From Linnemannia hyalina (taxonomy: Eukaryota > Mortierellomycota > Mortierellomycetes > Mortierellales > Mortierellaceae): a DNA stretch of 64,000 nucleotides. The stretch covers positions 992,001 through 1,056,000 of the forward strand of contig JAHRHY010000018.1 of NCBI GenBank assembly GCA_019671135.1. The letters are read 5' to 3'. Made by a program: the position numbers and the translations under genes. Below are positions 1-12,703 of this stretch, piece by piece (the stretch's first letter is position 1; each line of letters begins with the position of its first letter). Under the pieces are notes generated by a model. That model had not been told where the DNA came from and ran no database searches. It saw only the letters and a program-made list of their open reading frames with translations.

Positions 1-1079
1 CTTGAGCCATGGTACCACCACTACGCCGTCGTCGTCACGACGGAGCCCTGCCTCAGTGGACAACGTGGCTGCGGACATAATCGAGATCTCCGGGACAATG
101 CCGCAGCTCTCACATGCCGATGCCCCGGACTACATTCTGGATAGCAAGATGGATCCTCAACTCAAACGACTCTTGTTGAGGTTGGTCGAAACCTCGCATC
201 TCTGGACGGGATCTGTGGATGGGGAGTTTGGGGGATTTGAAAAGACGCTTTCGCCGTTTATAAAGATCTACTTGTCAGGAATCAAAGGAACTGCAACTAT
301 AACGTAAGTTCTTGATTCTACAGTCTTCATGATCACAAGCAGATGCCAAGATCCAAATGTATGTGTACTAAGTGAGGAGCGGTTTGGTTTTGCAAAAATT
401 CTTATCACCTTGCAGCGACAAAAGCTTTCCACCTTCCAGCGCCCGGAAGAAAAAAGATGATGCCAGCCTGAGAGGACGTCGGCCGGACCTTTTTCTCCAA
501 TGCGACACCAAAAATGGGCAGGTCTTTCCATTAATCATCGAGGTCAAGCAGGCGGCTCAAACCGGGGACGGTCGTGGGGATCTTGAGAAATTGGCGTTCC
601 TGTTGAGGGATTCGTTGGATGACCTTGAGCGGAAGGGGATTGATGTGAACGGCGTGATGGTGTATGGTATCCTTGCAGCTGGTAAGTACACATGTTGTAC
701 CATTTGTGATGCTTGGTGGGTTAATGGCAGCTAATTAGAGGTGACTTTTACTTACAGCTCTTCATTTGCAAAACACATAGGTTCTCGATGCGATGTGTAC
801 ACATTATCGCTTCCAGCAAGAACAGTGTACAAGATGGAGAAGGTATCCGTATTCTACACTCCACGATCCCGATACGATATGATGAGCCTCTTGACCGCGA
901 TCAAAGCCATGAACATGTTGAGACAAGGCATTCAAACGACTCTGGAAGCCTGCTCACGCAAAACTCTGGACGCACCTCAGAACTGGACGTGTCCATCACT
1001 CGGGACGCCTCAAAAGATACCGCCAGCGGTAGTGTCGGCCGTTGTAGAACGCGGACGAAGACGTTGGACCCTTCTTTAG
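1..1079 (+). CDS. PD-(D/E)XK nuclease-like protein, 5' partial
   Basis: The reading frame is open at the left edge, so the N-terminus lies outside the window. Three exons fit: to 303, 416-681 and 781-1079. Donors are GTAAGT and GTAAGT, acceptors TGCAG and CATAG, and phases agree; about 288 residues are visible. Exon 2 carries the signature RRPDLFL followed about 14 residues later by PLIIEVK, the spacing of the D...ExK catalytic motif of PD-(D/E)XK nuclease folds. It is followed by a helix-rich stretch and a strand-like VMVYGILAAG. The family assignment rests on that motif alone. Such domains occur in fungal and oomycete effector-like proteins as well as in repair enzymes, and nothing here separates these. 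The C-terminal 60 residues look unstructured. The protein is otherwise unrecognised. Confidence 0.65.
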
Positions 1080-2473
1080 AGGCTGGATCATAAGGTTGAT
1101 AGGACTTGATCCGTTTTAAAGCTCCATCAGCTTTTTTTTTGTGCTTTTTTGTCCTTTACCTTGTCCAATATGTCCATCAGATCAGCTATTTCCTTGCCCT
1201 TCCTTTTTCACTTGTACATTACTTTGCTCACCCTTTACTCGCTTCAAAACAATAAAGTTTCAACGTTTTGACCGAATAAGCTTTTCTGTCCTAATTCTAA
1301 AGCCTTAAAAAAATACACCCTTGCAGGACTGAACCCTCCTTTGAAGAGCTACAAGAGCCAGCTCTCGCGTCTTTTTTCCTTTCTTTTTTTTCATATAGGG
1401 CTCCTGAATCATCTCCGAAATGGCCTTTCTTTTTTCTCTTTTTTCTCTTTTGCTCTTCTTAGCGTACTTTAGCGCGCTAAGAAGGAAAATAAAAAGGAGC
1501 GGCAATTTTCGAGCTAAGAGCTCTGCGCCTAATTGTTAATATACCGCCAGACCTATACCTTTTAGTGCGCATCCGATATCGCAGAGTACCAAAAGTACCA
1601 AACCACACAATTGTAATAACTGAGGCTGAAAGAAGGAAAGAAGAGTAATCGGGGGTTGGACCCTTATTCCTACACCTTGTACAAAAATCTCGCCGTTAGC
1701 AAAATGAGTCTCTCTTCTGTGAGGAAATGGATCACCAAATTGATTGTTCAGAAAAATGTGTCTCTTTCCAAGAACCAGACACTTCTTTGATCTTTATATA
1801 GTTCGAATTTTGACAGAACCGTCAACATATACAGTACCGGTAGTTGTGCGGGAATGACATCGCCTTTTTTTTTCGGAACCTTCTTTTCTCTTTATCGATG
1901 GATGCCATCGCTCCTTGGACAGTCCGATCCATGTCTAGGTTCACCGTACCCTTTGACGGACATAAACGAGAGATAGGGTTAAATTTTCAAGCCCAATTAA
2001 CTCTCCGAGCATCCTCGATCATTCATCCAATTGTCCACGCTCATTTTACTTTCCTTTTCCTACCTGGATAGCGCAAGAGGGGTCTTCTCTTGTGGTAGGA
2101 ATGATGTGAACGAAAAGATGACAAGACATAAAAAACAATATTGTAAATGTTTTGTCGTTTTGAGTTCATGACATGGAGTGAGAGAGAGAGAAGTATGAAG
2201 CAAGCAAGCAAACAAACAAGCAAGAAAGAGAAAAATAGAACAAGAAAAAATATATATCAAAACTGATCACTGCCTCAGCGTACATTCCGCGTCCCCCCCT
2301 CCTTCTTTGTTAAGATCACACAACTGTAGCTCTAATGCACACCCCCAGCCCTTCGACGGAATAAAGTGCAAGCTAGGTTGTTCTTTGGTCTCGCCCTGAA
2401 AGAAAGAGAAACCGCACTAGCCTAAATGCGGTGGCGAAAGTGTAGCGTAGCGTTCAATTATCCGAGCGCCGAG

Positions 2474-2499
2474 AAAAAAAAAAAAAAAAAAAAAAAAAA
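2474..2499. repeat. poly(A) tract
   Basis: An uninterrupted run of 26 A within the large gene-poor region. It is a simple repeat with no target-site duplication or reverse-transcriptase remnant beside it, so there is no reason to call it a retroposon tail. Confidence 0.9.
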
Positions 2500-3818
2500 G
2501 GTGTATCAACGATTTGCAAAGCGGGCGTCCTATACAATCCCAGTCAACATTTATACGCGTAATGAGGTAATGAGTAAGCTATTAGGCAGGTCTTTGATAC
2601 AGATACCATTTCAGTTTTAAACAAACCAAGGGGAACAGACGTGTCTCGGTTCCTGAATGTCTCATCTTGACGTGTCCATCAATCAATTAAAACAAGTGAG
2701 ATATCGGGTAAATTCAAAGTTGATGTCGTTGTGTCGTTAACAAACTGCTGTGCTGAAGGAGGGAGGTTCTAGAGCAAGCAAGCAAGCGAATAGGATTCAA
2801 AACTGAGGGAAGATGCGAACGAATGAAAGAGGAAGATGACGAAGGAGATAAGGTGGTAGTGGAGGAGAAGAAAAAAGGATTACTGCTCATGAAGCAATAA
2901 AAAAAAAAATGTCCGCAATTGAATGCTCTCCTATCTTAACTTTGGCTCTCCTATTGCTTATTTTCTATGATACCACAGCACACACAAAAAGAAAAGAGCA
3001 ATGCTCTGAAGGAAAGAAAAAAAAAGATCCTCGTCAATTGGATTGCTTTTTTTGTTAGGGGGTTCTTCAGAACAAAACGTAGGGTGATAGAAAAGCAAAG
3101 ACAAGGTGTAGATGTGTAGATGCTGAAAGGGGAAGGGAAAAAAGTCGCCTGGAAAGGTAGATTTAAACATTGGGACGACCGAAGTCAAAACATACACTAA
3201 GGAATTATCTCATGTCAAAATGGGGTGTATTTTTACGTTTGTGTGGCGATGAACGGACCCGGAACTGGGAAAAACGGAAGTGGGAGAGTTCACAAAGAAA
3301 CAGTAAAAGATATCACTGACCGACATGGTACGACCCCTATGCAGGTAAAAAAAATCGACGCAAAAAAACACGACCGTTGGATATGCAGGGGTGGAGGACA
3401 GGACAGGAGAACTCCCCATCAGGCTCGCTGCGAACGCGGGACAAAAAGCAGCATGGGTAATGCTACGTTGTTTGTGCGCGTGAGTATGTGCCCGTTTTTG
3501 CATTTCGTTCCAATGGTACATCTCGAAAAAAAAGATAAACAATGATTCATAGACCTACATCTACCGATGTTAGTTTATCAAGATAGAACCGTTGACTGAT
3601 GGACGAAACACCTGTTGCTGCTCATGTTGCATAGTCATTGCCCGATAATGATGGGTGTGTTTTCCTTGTGTTCCCCAAAATCCTGCAGTGTGTACAGATG
3701 GACATGGAACGGGGCACCCAAACAAAGAGGCTTGAGCGGGGGGGAGGCAGGGGAGAACAAAGTAGACTAGTGAGCAAGGAAAAGAAAAGGAGGTGAAGGG
3801 CGTGCATCTACCTCTTTC

Positions 3819-3835
3819 TTTTTTTTTTTTTTTTT
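3819..3835. repeat. poly(T) tract
   Basis: An uninterrupted run of 17 T in the gene-poor region; one of many homopolymers there. Confidence 0.85.
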
Positions 3836-6676
3836 GGTGAAGGGAATGTTCGAGGCCACTTGCGCAAAAAAACTAAGGCGAGGGCATGCATGTGCATAAT
3901 GCATCCAACCACATACGCTAAAAGAAAGGAGGTATGAACATTACGCGAAAAGGAGCAAGAAAAGAAGAAAATGAAAATGAAAATGAAACGCAAGATCCGA
4001 GAGGGAGGAGAGAGGGAAGACGGACGACCAAAAAAACAATGAGAGACGTATGGTGAGGACCGAAAACGCATGTAAGCGATTAAGCAAGGTTTGCTCCTTC
4101 CATTTTACTAGGAAAAGAAGAAAGGGACACGAATCTTCAGAAAAACAAGATGCAGTAAATACTCCTATTCATCTCAATTGCATGGTCTTACGAACCAATA
4201 CAGACAATCCTATCAAAACTCAGTTCGCACCAATGGATCACCTTCCTCACTCTTTTTTGATGTCTCCGCTGCCTTGCCTCTATGCCCTTCTACATGCACA
4301 TTCTTTCCTCGCCTGCATGGCGCTCTCTAATTGTCTCTCCTCTTCGTCTCCTTCTCTCTCTAAGGGCGCTCCATGCATGAGGGACTGGTCAACTCTAAGT
4401 AGGGCTTTTCTCTCCTTTTCAGATCGGATCGTCAAGAAAGGAACACATGGCATGGTATTAGCCTCCCGTTACGCTCTCTAGCAGCAGCATGCATCAGATA
4501 TTCCAGCATACTTGCTCCCTCCCTGTCGCTCTCTTCTTCTTTGACTTCAGTTGAATTGTTGACGCTGGGTGGAGTCTCGATAGTTTAAATGCATGTCCAT
4601 CTAAATTGCTTGCACCTCTCTTTACTTTGTGATAAACACGTTGGCGCCCTTCACACACACACACGCACACACTATCTCTATCTCCAAAATCCTCCAACTA
4701 TCTATCGTGCTCCAACATTGAGCACCATCTTCATAAAAGAAATGAGAAACACTAATGAAATGGAAAAAAAAGGGGGAGCAGGGATCGGGGCGTCTGCTTC
4801 GCCAATGGTACACAAAGAAGAATCGGACACGGGGACATCTACAGTGCAAAGCTAGGGGGATGGCTTGTGGCTTGCCCTTCATTGCATTGCACTCTCTCTC
4901 TCTCCTTCTACATTGATTCATGGTCAGAAAAAAACAAAAATGAGCCACACAAAAACAAAAAAAAACCCATTGAGGTGTACCTGACCCATGGTACTCGATT
5001 GAGCATTGCGAATGAGCTCTCTCCCTCTCTATGTTTTTTTTTTTGTGTTTAATTGCCTTTTTGCGACCAATGGATGGGCGGGTTATTTTTTGTTAGTGCC
5101 GGACCAAAAGGGCAATAACAATAACAAGGCGATCTCCATATACCCTTATACTTGGATTGAACGGAAGAAAGAGCGAAGGAGAGAGAGGGAGAGATGAGAT
5201 GCTGTTACAAAACGGCTGGTGCACAACTTGTTGTTGTTTTTGCTCAACGCCCCTCCCTTACTCAAGGAGAATTAGTCATTCATGAAACAATTATTGGTGG
5301 AGGAAGAAGAAGGACGAGAGCGAGGAATAAAAAAAGAGCGCAACTTCAACGTTGGGAGTGATTGAGCATGACCAGCCCATGTCATGCCACGAAGGTTATT
5401 GTTTCAATGGGTAATATGTTTTTTGTGTGGTGGGATAGAACAGCGATCAGAGAAAAAAAATTGAGCAGACAGATAGGGAGCGGCGCATCTTCCAATTGTC
5501 CTTTGAGGAAAGAAAAAAACCCGATGCGCTTTGCAGCAAAAAGCAATACTAATAGTGAAATTAGAATATGTATCGCGGAGGGATGGAAGGTGAACAAGTA
5601 GATTGATAGGACTGTGTGCCCTTTTCTTGATGGTACGCGCACGCGTGTTTTTACATCTCGCCACTTTTGTCTTTTGGCGCTTGCTGTTCTCTGCTGCTGA
5701 GCTCAGACAACTAGGGTCACGAACCGCTCTGTTTTCTTCATGGTCACTTCACCACCTTCTGGACCGTTTAACAGCCCTGAAAATTGGCATTTGACAAACA
5801 CAAGAAACCCAAGTAGAGTTTTGGTGCCTGGAAAATAAAGGTTGGCAAGGAAAGAGAAGAGCAAAAGAAACAATGGAGCCGAAGTGGGGTAGAAGAAGAA
5901 AGAAAGGAAACTCAAAACGAGGTGATCGGTAGGAAGAGTATTATATAGACAACGACCGAGAGAGGGGTAAACATGAACATTCATTTTGTGTGTGCGCCGT
6001 TTATCTCGTTTCGTTCCTTTAGCCGGTCCTCTCCCTTCCCCTAACTTTTTCCTCCTGAAAGTGTTCATTTCTTTGTCGTGTGTGTGTGACCATAGACTTT
6101 CAATGAGTCAGTTGATCCCCCTTTTTCTCAAAGTCAAACCAAGAAGCAGGTTCCTAGGCGTTGTCTTGGAAGCAGGTAAACGACGGCTTGACTTGCTTTC
6201 TTGTCTCCTGTTCACTGTCTGACCGGAGATTAGGCAAATGTGCTCTTCATCATCCTTCTTTCATACTTCGGTCCAACAGCTGAACGCTCCCGTACCGCGC
6301 AGCCGTTTCTCTCCCCTTCTTCTCCCCTCTTTTCCCTCCCTTCCGGCCTCAATAAGGATGTGGTTTCTTGTTCTTCTCAGTATCTCAGTATCTCAACATC
6401 CAACCATCCTGTCCATCTCGTCTCTATATTACCATCCCGATCCCCAACAGCCAAATTAAACATTTGTACGAAATGAGTGTGAGTATTTTTTTTTTCCAAT
6501 CCCGATATGAGACATTGGGTACGGCGAGCATGAGACGAACCACTTCTGCCATTCCCTCTCCTCTCCCACTTCCCTCCTCCCCGCCCTCCTCTCCCAGGAA
6601 GAAAATAATTTCGATCGATGGGACGCGACGGCGACGCGGCTGTTTCAGGCATCTACTCCTCTTCCTCTCTGCCTGA

Positions 6677-6731
6677 CTCTGACTCTTGCTTTTTTCGGAT
6701 CCGAAAAAGGGATCAACAGCGAGAGTCAGAG
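6677..6731. repeat. Nested imperfect inverted repeat
   Basis: Outer arms CTCTGACTCTTGCT (6677-6690) and AGCGAGAGTCAGAG (6718-6731) are complementary at 13 of 14 positions. Between them lies a perfect 18-bp palindrome, TTTTTCGGATCCGAAAAA (6691-6708), and nine unpaired bases. The element could fold as a hairpin in DNA or RNA. No gene flanks it closely on either side. Confidence 0.8.
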
Positions 6732-7974
6732 CGAAAGAGAATGGAGCGTTCGACCTCTCTTACTCCTTGTTAAGAACATAGAGTTCATAAATGAAGTGAA
6801 ATATGAATCCGGTGTGTTTGTGTGTTAGTAATTGATGTCAGAAACACGCATGTAGCTCATCCTATGAACGGGTAAGGGGGAAACGAGGAGAACGTATGAG
6901 GGGGAGGGAAGGGAAAGGGGGAGAATTAGATACATGGACAACAAATGGGCGGGAAAAGGGGTCGTGCTTTCTCCGTCCTTCCCCCTACTTTCTCCCTGAC
7001 TATCCATAGCCATAAAAATCGAAAGGGCAGCACTATGGGTCGTTCTGTCCGTCCATCAGTCTCACTATTGTGAAGCAAGAATCCTCCGTTACTGCATTGG
7101 TGTTGCCCTTTGCTGTTGCTGGAGGAAAAATAAAAAGAAAGGAAAAGGACTCGCTTACGGCCAACCCATCCATGCACGGGAAAAAGGGCGTCCTCGGCAG
7201 CCAATCCTTTCAGGGATTTGTTTTTCATCCAAGAAGCGGGAAGGAAAAAAACAACAACAAAAAAACAAGGAAACCAAGGTGTATTGTTTGCTTGTGCATG
7301 TTTTGTTCATGTTTTGTTTTCTTTGAAGAAACGGTACATAAACAGAATGATCTGCCTGAAATATTTCCCCCTCTTCCTCTTCTCCTTCTTCTTCGGGTAT
7401 GCCAGCCGCCTCGGCACTTTTTTTTGCCCTTTGACTGTATGAGGTGGTGCCTCATCTCACCCCTCCTACTTTACACTGCCCCTTCTTACAACTCCTTTCA
7501 TCCCTTCATCCCTTCCTTCTTCCATTCTCACATTCTCTCGTTGTCTCTTAACCCCTCTCCTTCACCCTTCATCAAACGATGTACAGCGAGCGAGTGAGGA
7601 ATGAGGATGGAAGTTAGACATACACCTTTTTTTATCTTCTTTTACGCCCTCTATTCGCGCAGATGTGATATATTTTTGTGTATCCTTTGTCACCACCATG
7701 TTTCGTGTTCAATTGAGATATTTTTGCGTTTGATGCTCATTTAAACAATGTAATACATTGCGGGAGGTGACGAGAAAGTCAGGAAGGACAAGATGGAAGG
7801 GAGGATGCTTAAGAATCAAAACTAAATTCACAACGGTCGCAAATGAATATGAAAACAATATGGCTTTCGTGTACGTGTTTTTTTTTGTGTCCGCCTTATT
7901 TATTTTTTTTCTTTTCTTGTCAACTTGTTTTTGTTTGTTTGTGCATGGCCATGTCAGCGTGGCAAACGACAACA

Positions 7975-8175
7975 ACGCGTGGGTGCACCTGGGATTCATA
8001 TATACATCGGTGTGTATCAGTGACGATGTCAGTGTGTGTGCGCGAGATATATTACAAGTCTCATACAATACATGACTCCATGACGTTTTTTGTTTTTTTT
8101 TACCCTTTTGCCTTTTTTCATACGACGACGACGCGTGCGTGAAAGTGTTTTGGTTCCTTTTTTTTTTTACGCGTG
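7975..8175 (+). promoter_or_regulatory. Cluster of ACGCGTG sites
   Basis: ACGCGTG occurs at 7975, 8131 and 8169, and once more at 5641. The copies at 8131 and 8169 are both followed by CG and a GTGAAA. ACGCGT is the core of the MCB element bound by MBF-type cell-cycle factors in ascomycete yeasts. Function here is an inference from the word only. Confidence 0.3.
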
Positions 8176-10010
8176 CGCGTGAAAACAGAGTTTTTTCTTC
8201 TCTCTTCTTTACCGCTTTTAAAAGTGGCGTGGGCAGGTGGGGCACAAGGAACCAAAAAAAAGGAGAGAACGAAGGAACGAGAGATAACAGAATTAAGCGA
8301 TGGCGAATGGGACGTCAAGTATGACAAAAACACGGACGGACGAACGTGAACGTGAGATGGCTCGAGGGGCAAAGGCAGACAGGCAAACGGGGGCAAACAG
8401 GCAAGGCAGGTGCTTGATTGTTGAGGTAGAAAAAAAAAGGAAAAAAAAAAAAGTGATCAATGCTCTCAAGGCGTAGGGGTCCCATTTTCCCACCCGATTG
8501 TACTACGTTATCCACACAACAGCACATGAGAGTGTCAGTTGGCCATTTGCTTTCAACAACATCAGACCGATAATAAACGAAAGTATCAATGAGAGTTAGT
8601 ACGATGCTATACCACACGTTTCTTTGAACCGTGTTCGTGTTTTTAGAGTGTAATGGGTATGTGTTGGTTTCATTTACTTGCCACGCTTTTCTTTTGCGTT
8701 GCGGTTCCGAAAGGTGAATGTCCGTACTGAAGAAGACGAAGAAGAAGAAGACGCAAGAAAGTAACATCGTGAGAGAAAATTATGTGAATGCAGATAAGGG
8801 AGTTCTTTGTTTTTATTTTTCATTCTGGGAGGAAAGAAAAGAGGCCTTGGGTGTGTCACCAAACGCATTGTTGAAAAACGCCTTTTTTTCCTGTCCGTTG
8901 CGATAAATTGAATAATGAACATGTTGGACGTGTCGATCTAAGTGAATGCGGTGATGGTGTGTGCGAGGCAAGTGGTGTGCCTGGCAAGTCAATGCGATGT
9001 AAAGTTGGTCCATTAACCATCAAGACGAACAAAGTTATCAGTCGTGCCTGTATTGGTCATTGATGAGTGACGAGTGATGAATGATGAATGAATGATTGAA
9101 GGATATGGGATAAACGGATGAATCGTCATGAAGACGGCATGGGCGATGAGAGGAAGGAAAAGCACATGGATTTAGGATAGAGGCGGACAAGGGTTATGAT
9201 GGCAACTGAATGAATGGACTGAATAGTGAAAGTGAAATGAACACAAGAAAAGGGAACTAAGGAACATGCAACGGAAAGAGAGGACAAAGAGAGAAAGTGA
9301 AAGAGTAATGCAATGATGTAGCCTCCAACGAAAGAAAAACCCCACCAACAACGTATTAAACAGCCAGCCAAGGGTAAAAAAAAGAAAATCAAAGACGTAG
9401 TTCAGAGAGTGGTGCTGAACGAAGATCTCTTTTGTTCTTTGAATGGTCAATTGGAGGATGAGAAGGGGTTGATATTAGGGTCAATGGGTCCATTTTTATA
9501 CCTTGTAGCAAGCAATTGACTGTGGTATGCTCGATGGGATGGTGGTTCATGAAGAAGAAAGACAAGAGAGATAATCGATTTCTATTGTTCATTGCGTAAT
9601 GAATAAGGATATAAAGTAAAGGGAAAATGAATAAAAAAGAGAGAAAAGAAAGAAACTCTCTTATTACTCGTCTCTCACTCAGTCTCTCTTGTTGTGAATG
9701 CTCACTGTGCTGTTACTCTATAAGCGATGATTCAATCGTCGTTGCTTTTTGTATGTGTGTTGTTGTTGACATTTGCTCACCCTTTTCTCTGCCACTCTCT
9801 GCCCTCAATTATGATATTATTGTTTTTTTTTGTTTACACTGGCTGAGAGTCTCTTTTTTCTTAGATAGAGTGGGTGCCTGACTGTGTCCCTCTTCCCTTT
9901 TCTCTCTTTATTCTTCTCTCCCTCTGCCTTCCCACTTCTTCTCTTTCCTTCCTTCCTTCCTTGCTTCCCTTCCCCTCCTCCTTACCCCCTTTTCCTTCCC
10001 TCTCTCTATT

Positions 10011-10049
10011 AACTCACTCTCTCAACTCACTCTCTCAACTCACTCTCTC
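10011..10049 (+). repeat. 13-bp tandem repeat, three copies
   Basis: AACTCACTCTCTC is repeated three times exactly and followed by a partial copy. It sits inside the pyrimidine-rich stretch upstream of the transcription factor gene. Confidence 0.85.
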
Positions 10050-11991
10050 ACTCGTACACACTCACAATCGCTTTCACTCGTACGACCTACTACTACTTCA
10101 CTCATTCGCACAGTTCACTTCTATACCAACAACTACGCCATCGACAACACTCACTCACCACCACCATTACCCTTCCCACGTACATATTCATAGAAAGCAG
10201 CACTTTTGGATTCACTCACTTACTCACACCCACCACCACCAGTAAACACAAACTAGGTAGGAACAACTTCACCCCTCTCTCTCTACACACCAACAACCAC
10301 TACCATTTTTTACTCGCCGTACCTGAAAAATATACCTGCACACACACGCTCAATACTCCCTCTCGTCGGTACAGTAGCCACAACGTGAATCCCTCACTCC
10401 ATTCCACTTCCACACTCCCCACCTCAACCTTCCAAACGCTGGAATCACAACTTCGCCCCGGGCGGTATACAAGTGCGTGTATATGAGGTTCTAAAAACAA
10501 CCTACCGGCCTCCACCAGCGACCAATCGTCCTTTTTACATCCGATGCGCCATCGCACAGCCTGGAACATCATAGAAAAAAAAATAGCAGGGTCCAACAGA
10601 AACACGCTACACACGTCCCTTGCACTAGCACCAATTCACTCTCCCTTGCACCCCTCGACTCTCTCCTCCGTTTCTACGTCTCTTCTCCTCTTTCTCATGC
10701 AATCACCCTCTTTTCCTCGCTGGACCGACACTTCCCTTTTCGCTCCTTACACACAACGAACCGTAGCCTTGTTCTTTCCATTGGTCACTTTTGCCACCAA
10801 AAAAAGTCAGCGTACTTTTTATTTCTTCAGCAAGATCTCCACTGATGAAGAGAGTGAGAAAGAAGCTCTCCACTGAGTTGACCACAATCGACAACGACGA
10901 TCAACAACACTTCGCACGATGCTCTAGAATGGAATCACTCCTTTCTGTTCAGCTGGACCCCGCTGCCCTGCCTTATTCTGAGCAAAAGAAGTGTGAAAAA
11001 TGATTGGCGTGGCGTCATAGAGTTATATGGATTACAAAGGATCAATACTCTATGCGTGTTCATCGCGAAGACGAACTCTTGGAGAGATTGCATTTGGGTA
11101 GACCGACGGGACAGACACAAGAAAGGAAGGAGAGGGAGGTGGGCAAAGTGTCAGAGCGAAGGGGAAGAGGGGAGGCAAGGGTAGTGAGGGGTATGTGGCA
11201 ATATAAACAACAATGGCAACAGTCGACTTCTACAGCCAAGACCCACAACAACACCCAAGCAACGAAACAATGACAAACATCATCGGACTAAAAATCAAAA
11301 AAAATGTCTACGGGCACTGCTTTGTTTTATTTTTGAACAAAAAACATACACTGTGGGTCAGTCAGGTCGGACATGCCTAGTGTTGGTGTTGGTTTTGGTG
11401 TTGGTGTTGGTTGTGGGGGCACATTGGTCTCTCTGACACAGACAGAAACACGCACACAGACATGATCGGGACACAAAGGGGAGAACGAACAGATGTGTTC
11501 GACTTCCATTTATAAATTATATATTTATCCCTCAACACACCGGTCAAGTAGTGCGCGGGTTGCCAGACTTGGGCTTTTGACTTGGCCAACTGGCGGGCGA
11601 ATAGTAATTATAACTAATCCTTCTCTCTCCTCTTCTTGTTTCGTTTTATATTTGCTGATTCATCGAACAAACCAGACAAGGACAAAAAGAAGGGAATCCT
11701 CTTTTCATTTTCGTGTATCGGGCTCCTTGTTCGTGTCAACCTGACTGCCTCGTCAGAGCGTGAACAATCCCACCACCACCAACAACAACAACAGCAACCT
11801 TTTCTCAATCACTCCAAACAGGACATCAACCTCCTTCCGCATTGACTCCTCGTCTATCTGCTCGGTAGAGATCCTTGAGATCCAAAACGCATTCAAGCAA
11901 GCACATCATCAAGGTACGGTATTGAGTATTTCTTTTTCTGCCCTCTTGTACATCTTGTACCTCTTGTAGTTCTCCCCTTATACACTGTCCT

Positions 11992-12600
11992 TCAACGTTC
12001 ACACGGCCCTTTCTTGCTGGATGGCATTTGTGAGGAGGGAGACCAAAAACCATCAAGGAGCGGACAAGGAACTCGGAGGATTCTCATATGGTGGAATAGC
12101 TGTGTGGTCTTTTTGGATCTTTGGATCAGCCTCCTCGATGCACTCTGCCACCTACTTTTCATACTTTTGACTTTTCTTGTTTTTTGCGACAATGGTTCAT
12201 CCCTAATGCTTTGATGCAGTGCAGTTGGCTTCTCGGACCTATCATTGTTTTCCTGAGGGGACAGTCTCTTAACATTCCAAGGTGCCCTACAACCCATTTG
12301 CTCTGCCATGAGAGCTTTTTGTATCTGTTGGGCGGAAACATTTCCTCTTTTTCTTTTTTGAATGTTGTTGTTTTCTTTTTTGTATGTCGTTGTTTTCTTT
12401 TTTGTATGTCGTTGTTTTCTTTTTGGTTGCCCCTGCGGATTGGAGATGGAAGGAGTCATGTTGAGACGGGAGCTGCTATGTAGGAAAAATGTATGTTGGG
12501 ACATGCAATGCTCTCCTTTGTGTCCTTGTGCCCTTGTGTCGAGATAGATATTGGAAGAAAGACAAAGTGAGAGAGAGAGAGAGAGAGAGAGGGAGCGCAA
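11992..12600 (-). CDS. Doubtful open frame, 202 codons
   Basis: This is the longest non-homopolymeric frame in the gene-poor region. Its first third is Ser/Leu and Lys/Thr/Asn low complexity caused by GA and TTGTTTTC repeats. The rest, roughly residues 90-200, has mixed composition rich in basic residues and Gln. No domain or signal was recognised, and there is no clear promoter or splice pattern. It may be a real small nuclear-type protein, part of a noncoding transcript, or chance. Confidence 0.15.
   Translation of the reverse strand: MRSLSLSLSLSLCLSSNIYLDTRAQGHKGEHCMSQHTFFLHSSSRLNMTPSISNPQGQPKRKQRHTKKKTTTYKKENNNIQKRKRGNVSAQQIQKALMAEQMGCRAPWNVKRLSPQENNDRSEKPTALHQSIRDEPLSQKTRKVKSMKSRWQSASRRLIQRSKKTTQLFHHMRILRVPCPLLDGFWSPSSQMPSSKKGPCER
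12367..12426 (+). repeat. 22-bp tandem repeat
   Basis: Two exact copies of GTTGTTTTCTTTTTTGTATGTC are followed by a third, partial copy. Confidence 0.85.
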
Positions 12601-12667
12601 ACGTTAATGAAAAGGTGAGGGATGGATGGGTGTGAAGGCAGGGAGAGGAGGAATAAGGACAGGGAGA

Positions 12668-12700
<33 letters not shown>
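12569..12700. repeat. Two (GA)n microsatellites
   Basis: (GA) runs at 12569-12591 and 12671-12700 (15 units), separated by 79 bases of purine-rich sequence. Confidence 0.9.

Positions 12701-12703
<3 letters not shown>

Noticed and set aside
1800..1830. tRNA B-box-like GTTCGAATT
   Set aside because: No complementary acceptor, anticodon or D-arm could be found around it.
2474..2499. Possible retroposon poly(A) tail
   Set aside because: No adjacent element, target-site duplication or coding remnant; homopolymers are common across this region.
7070..8245. 175- and 178-codon frames in the gene-poor region
   Set aside because: Both are Lys/Phe/Ser/Pro low complexity produced by purine and pyrimidine tracts, overlap other equal frames and show no splice logic.
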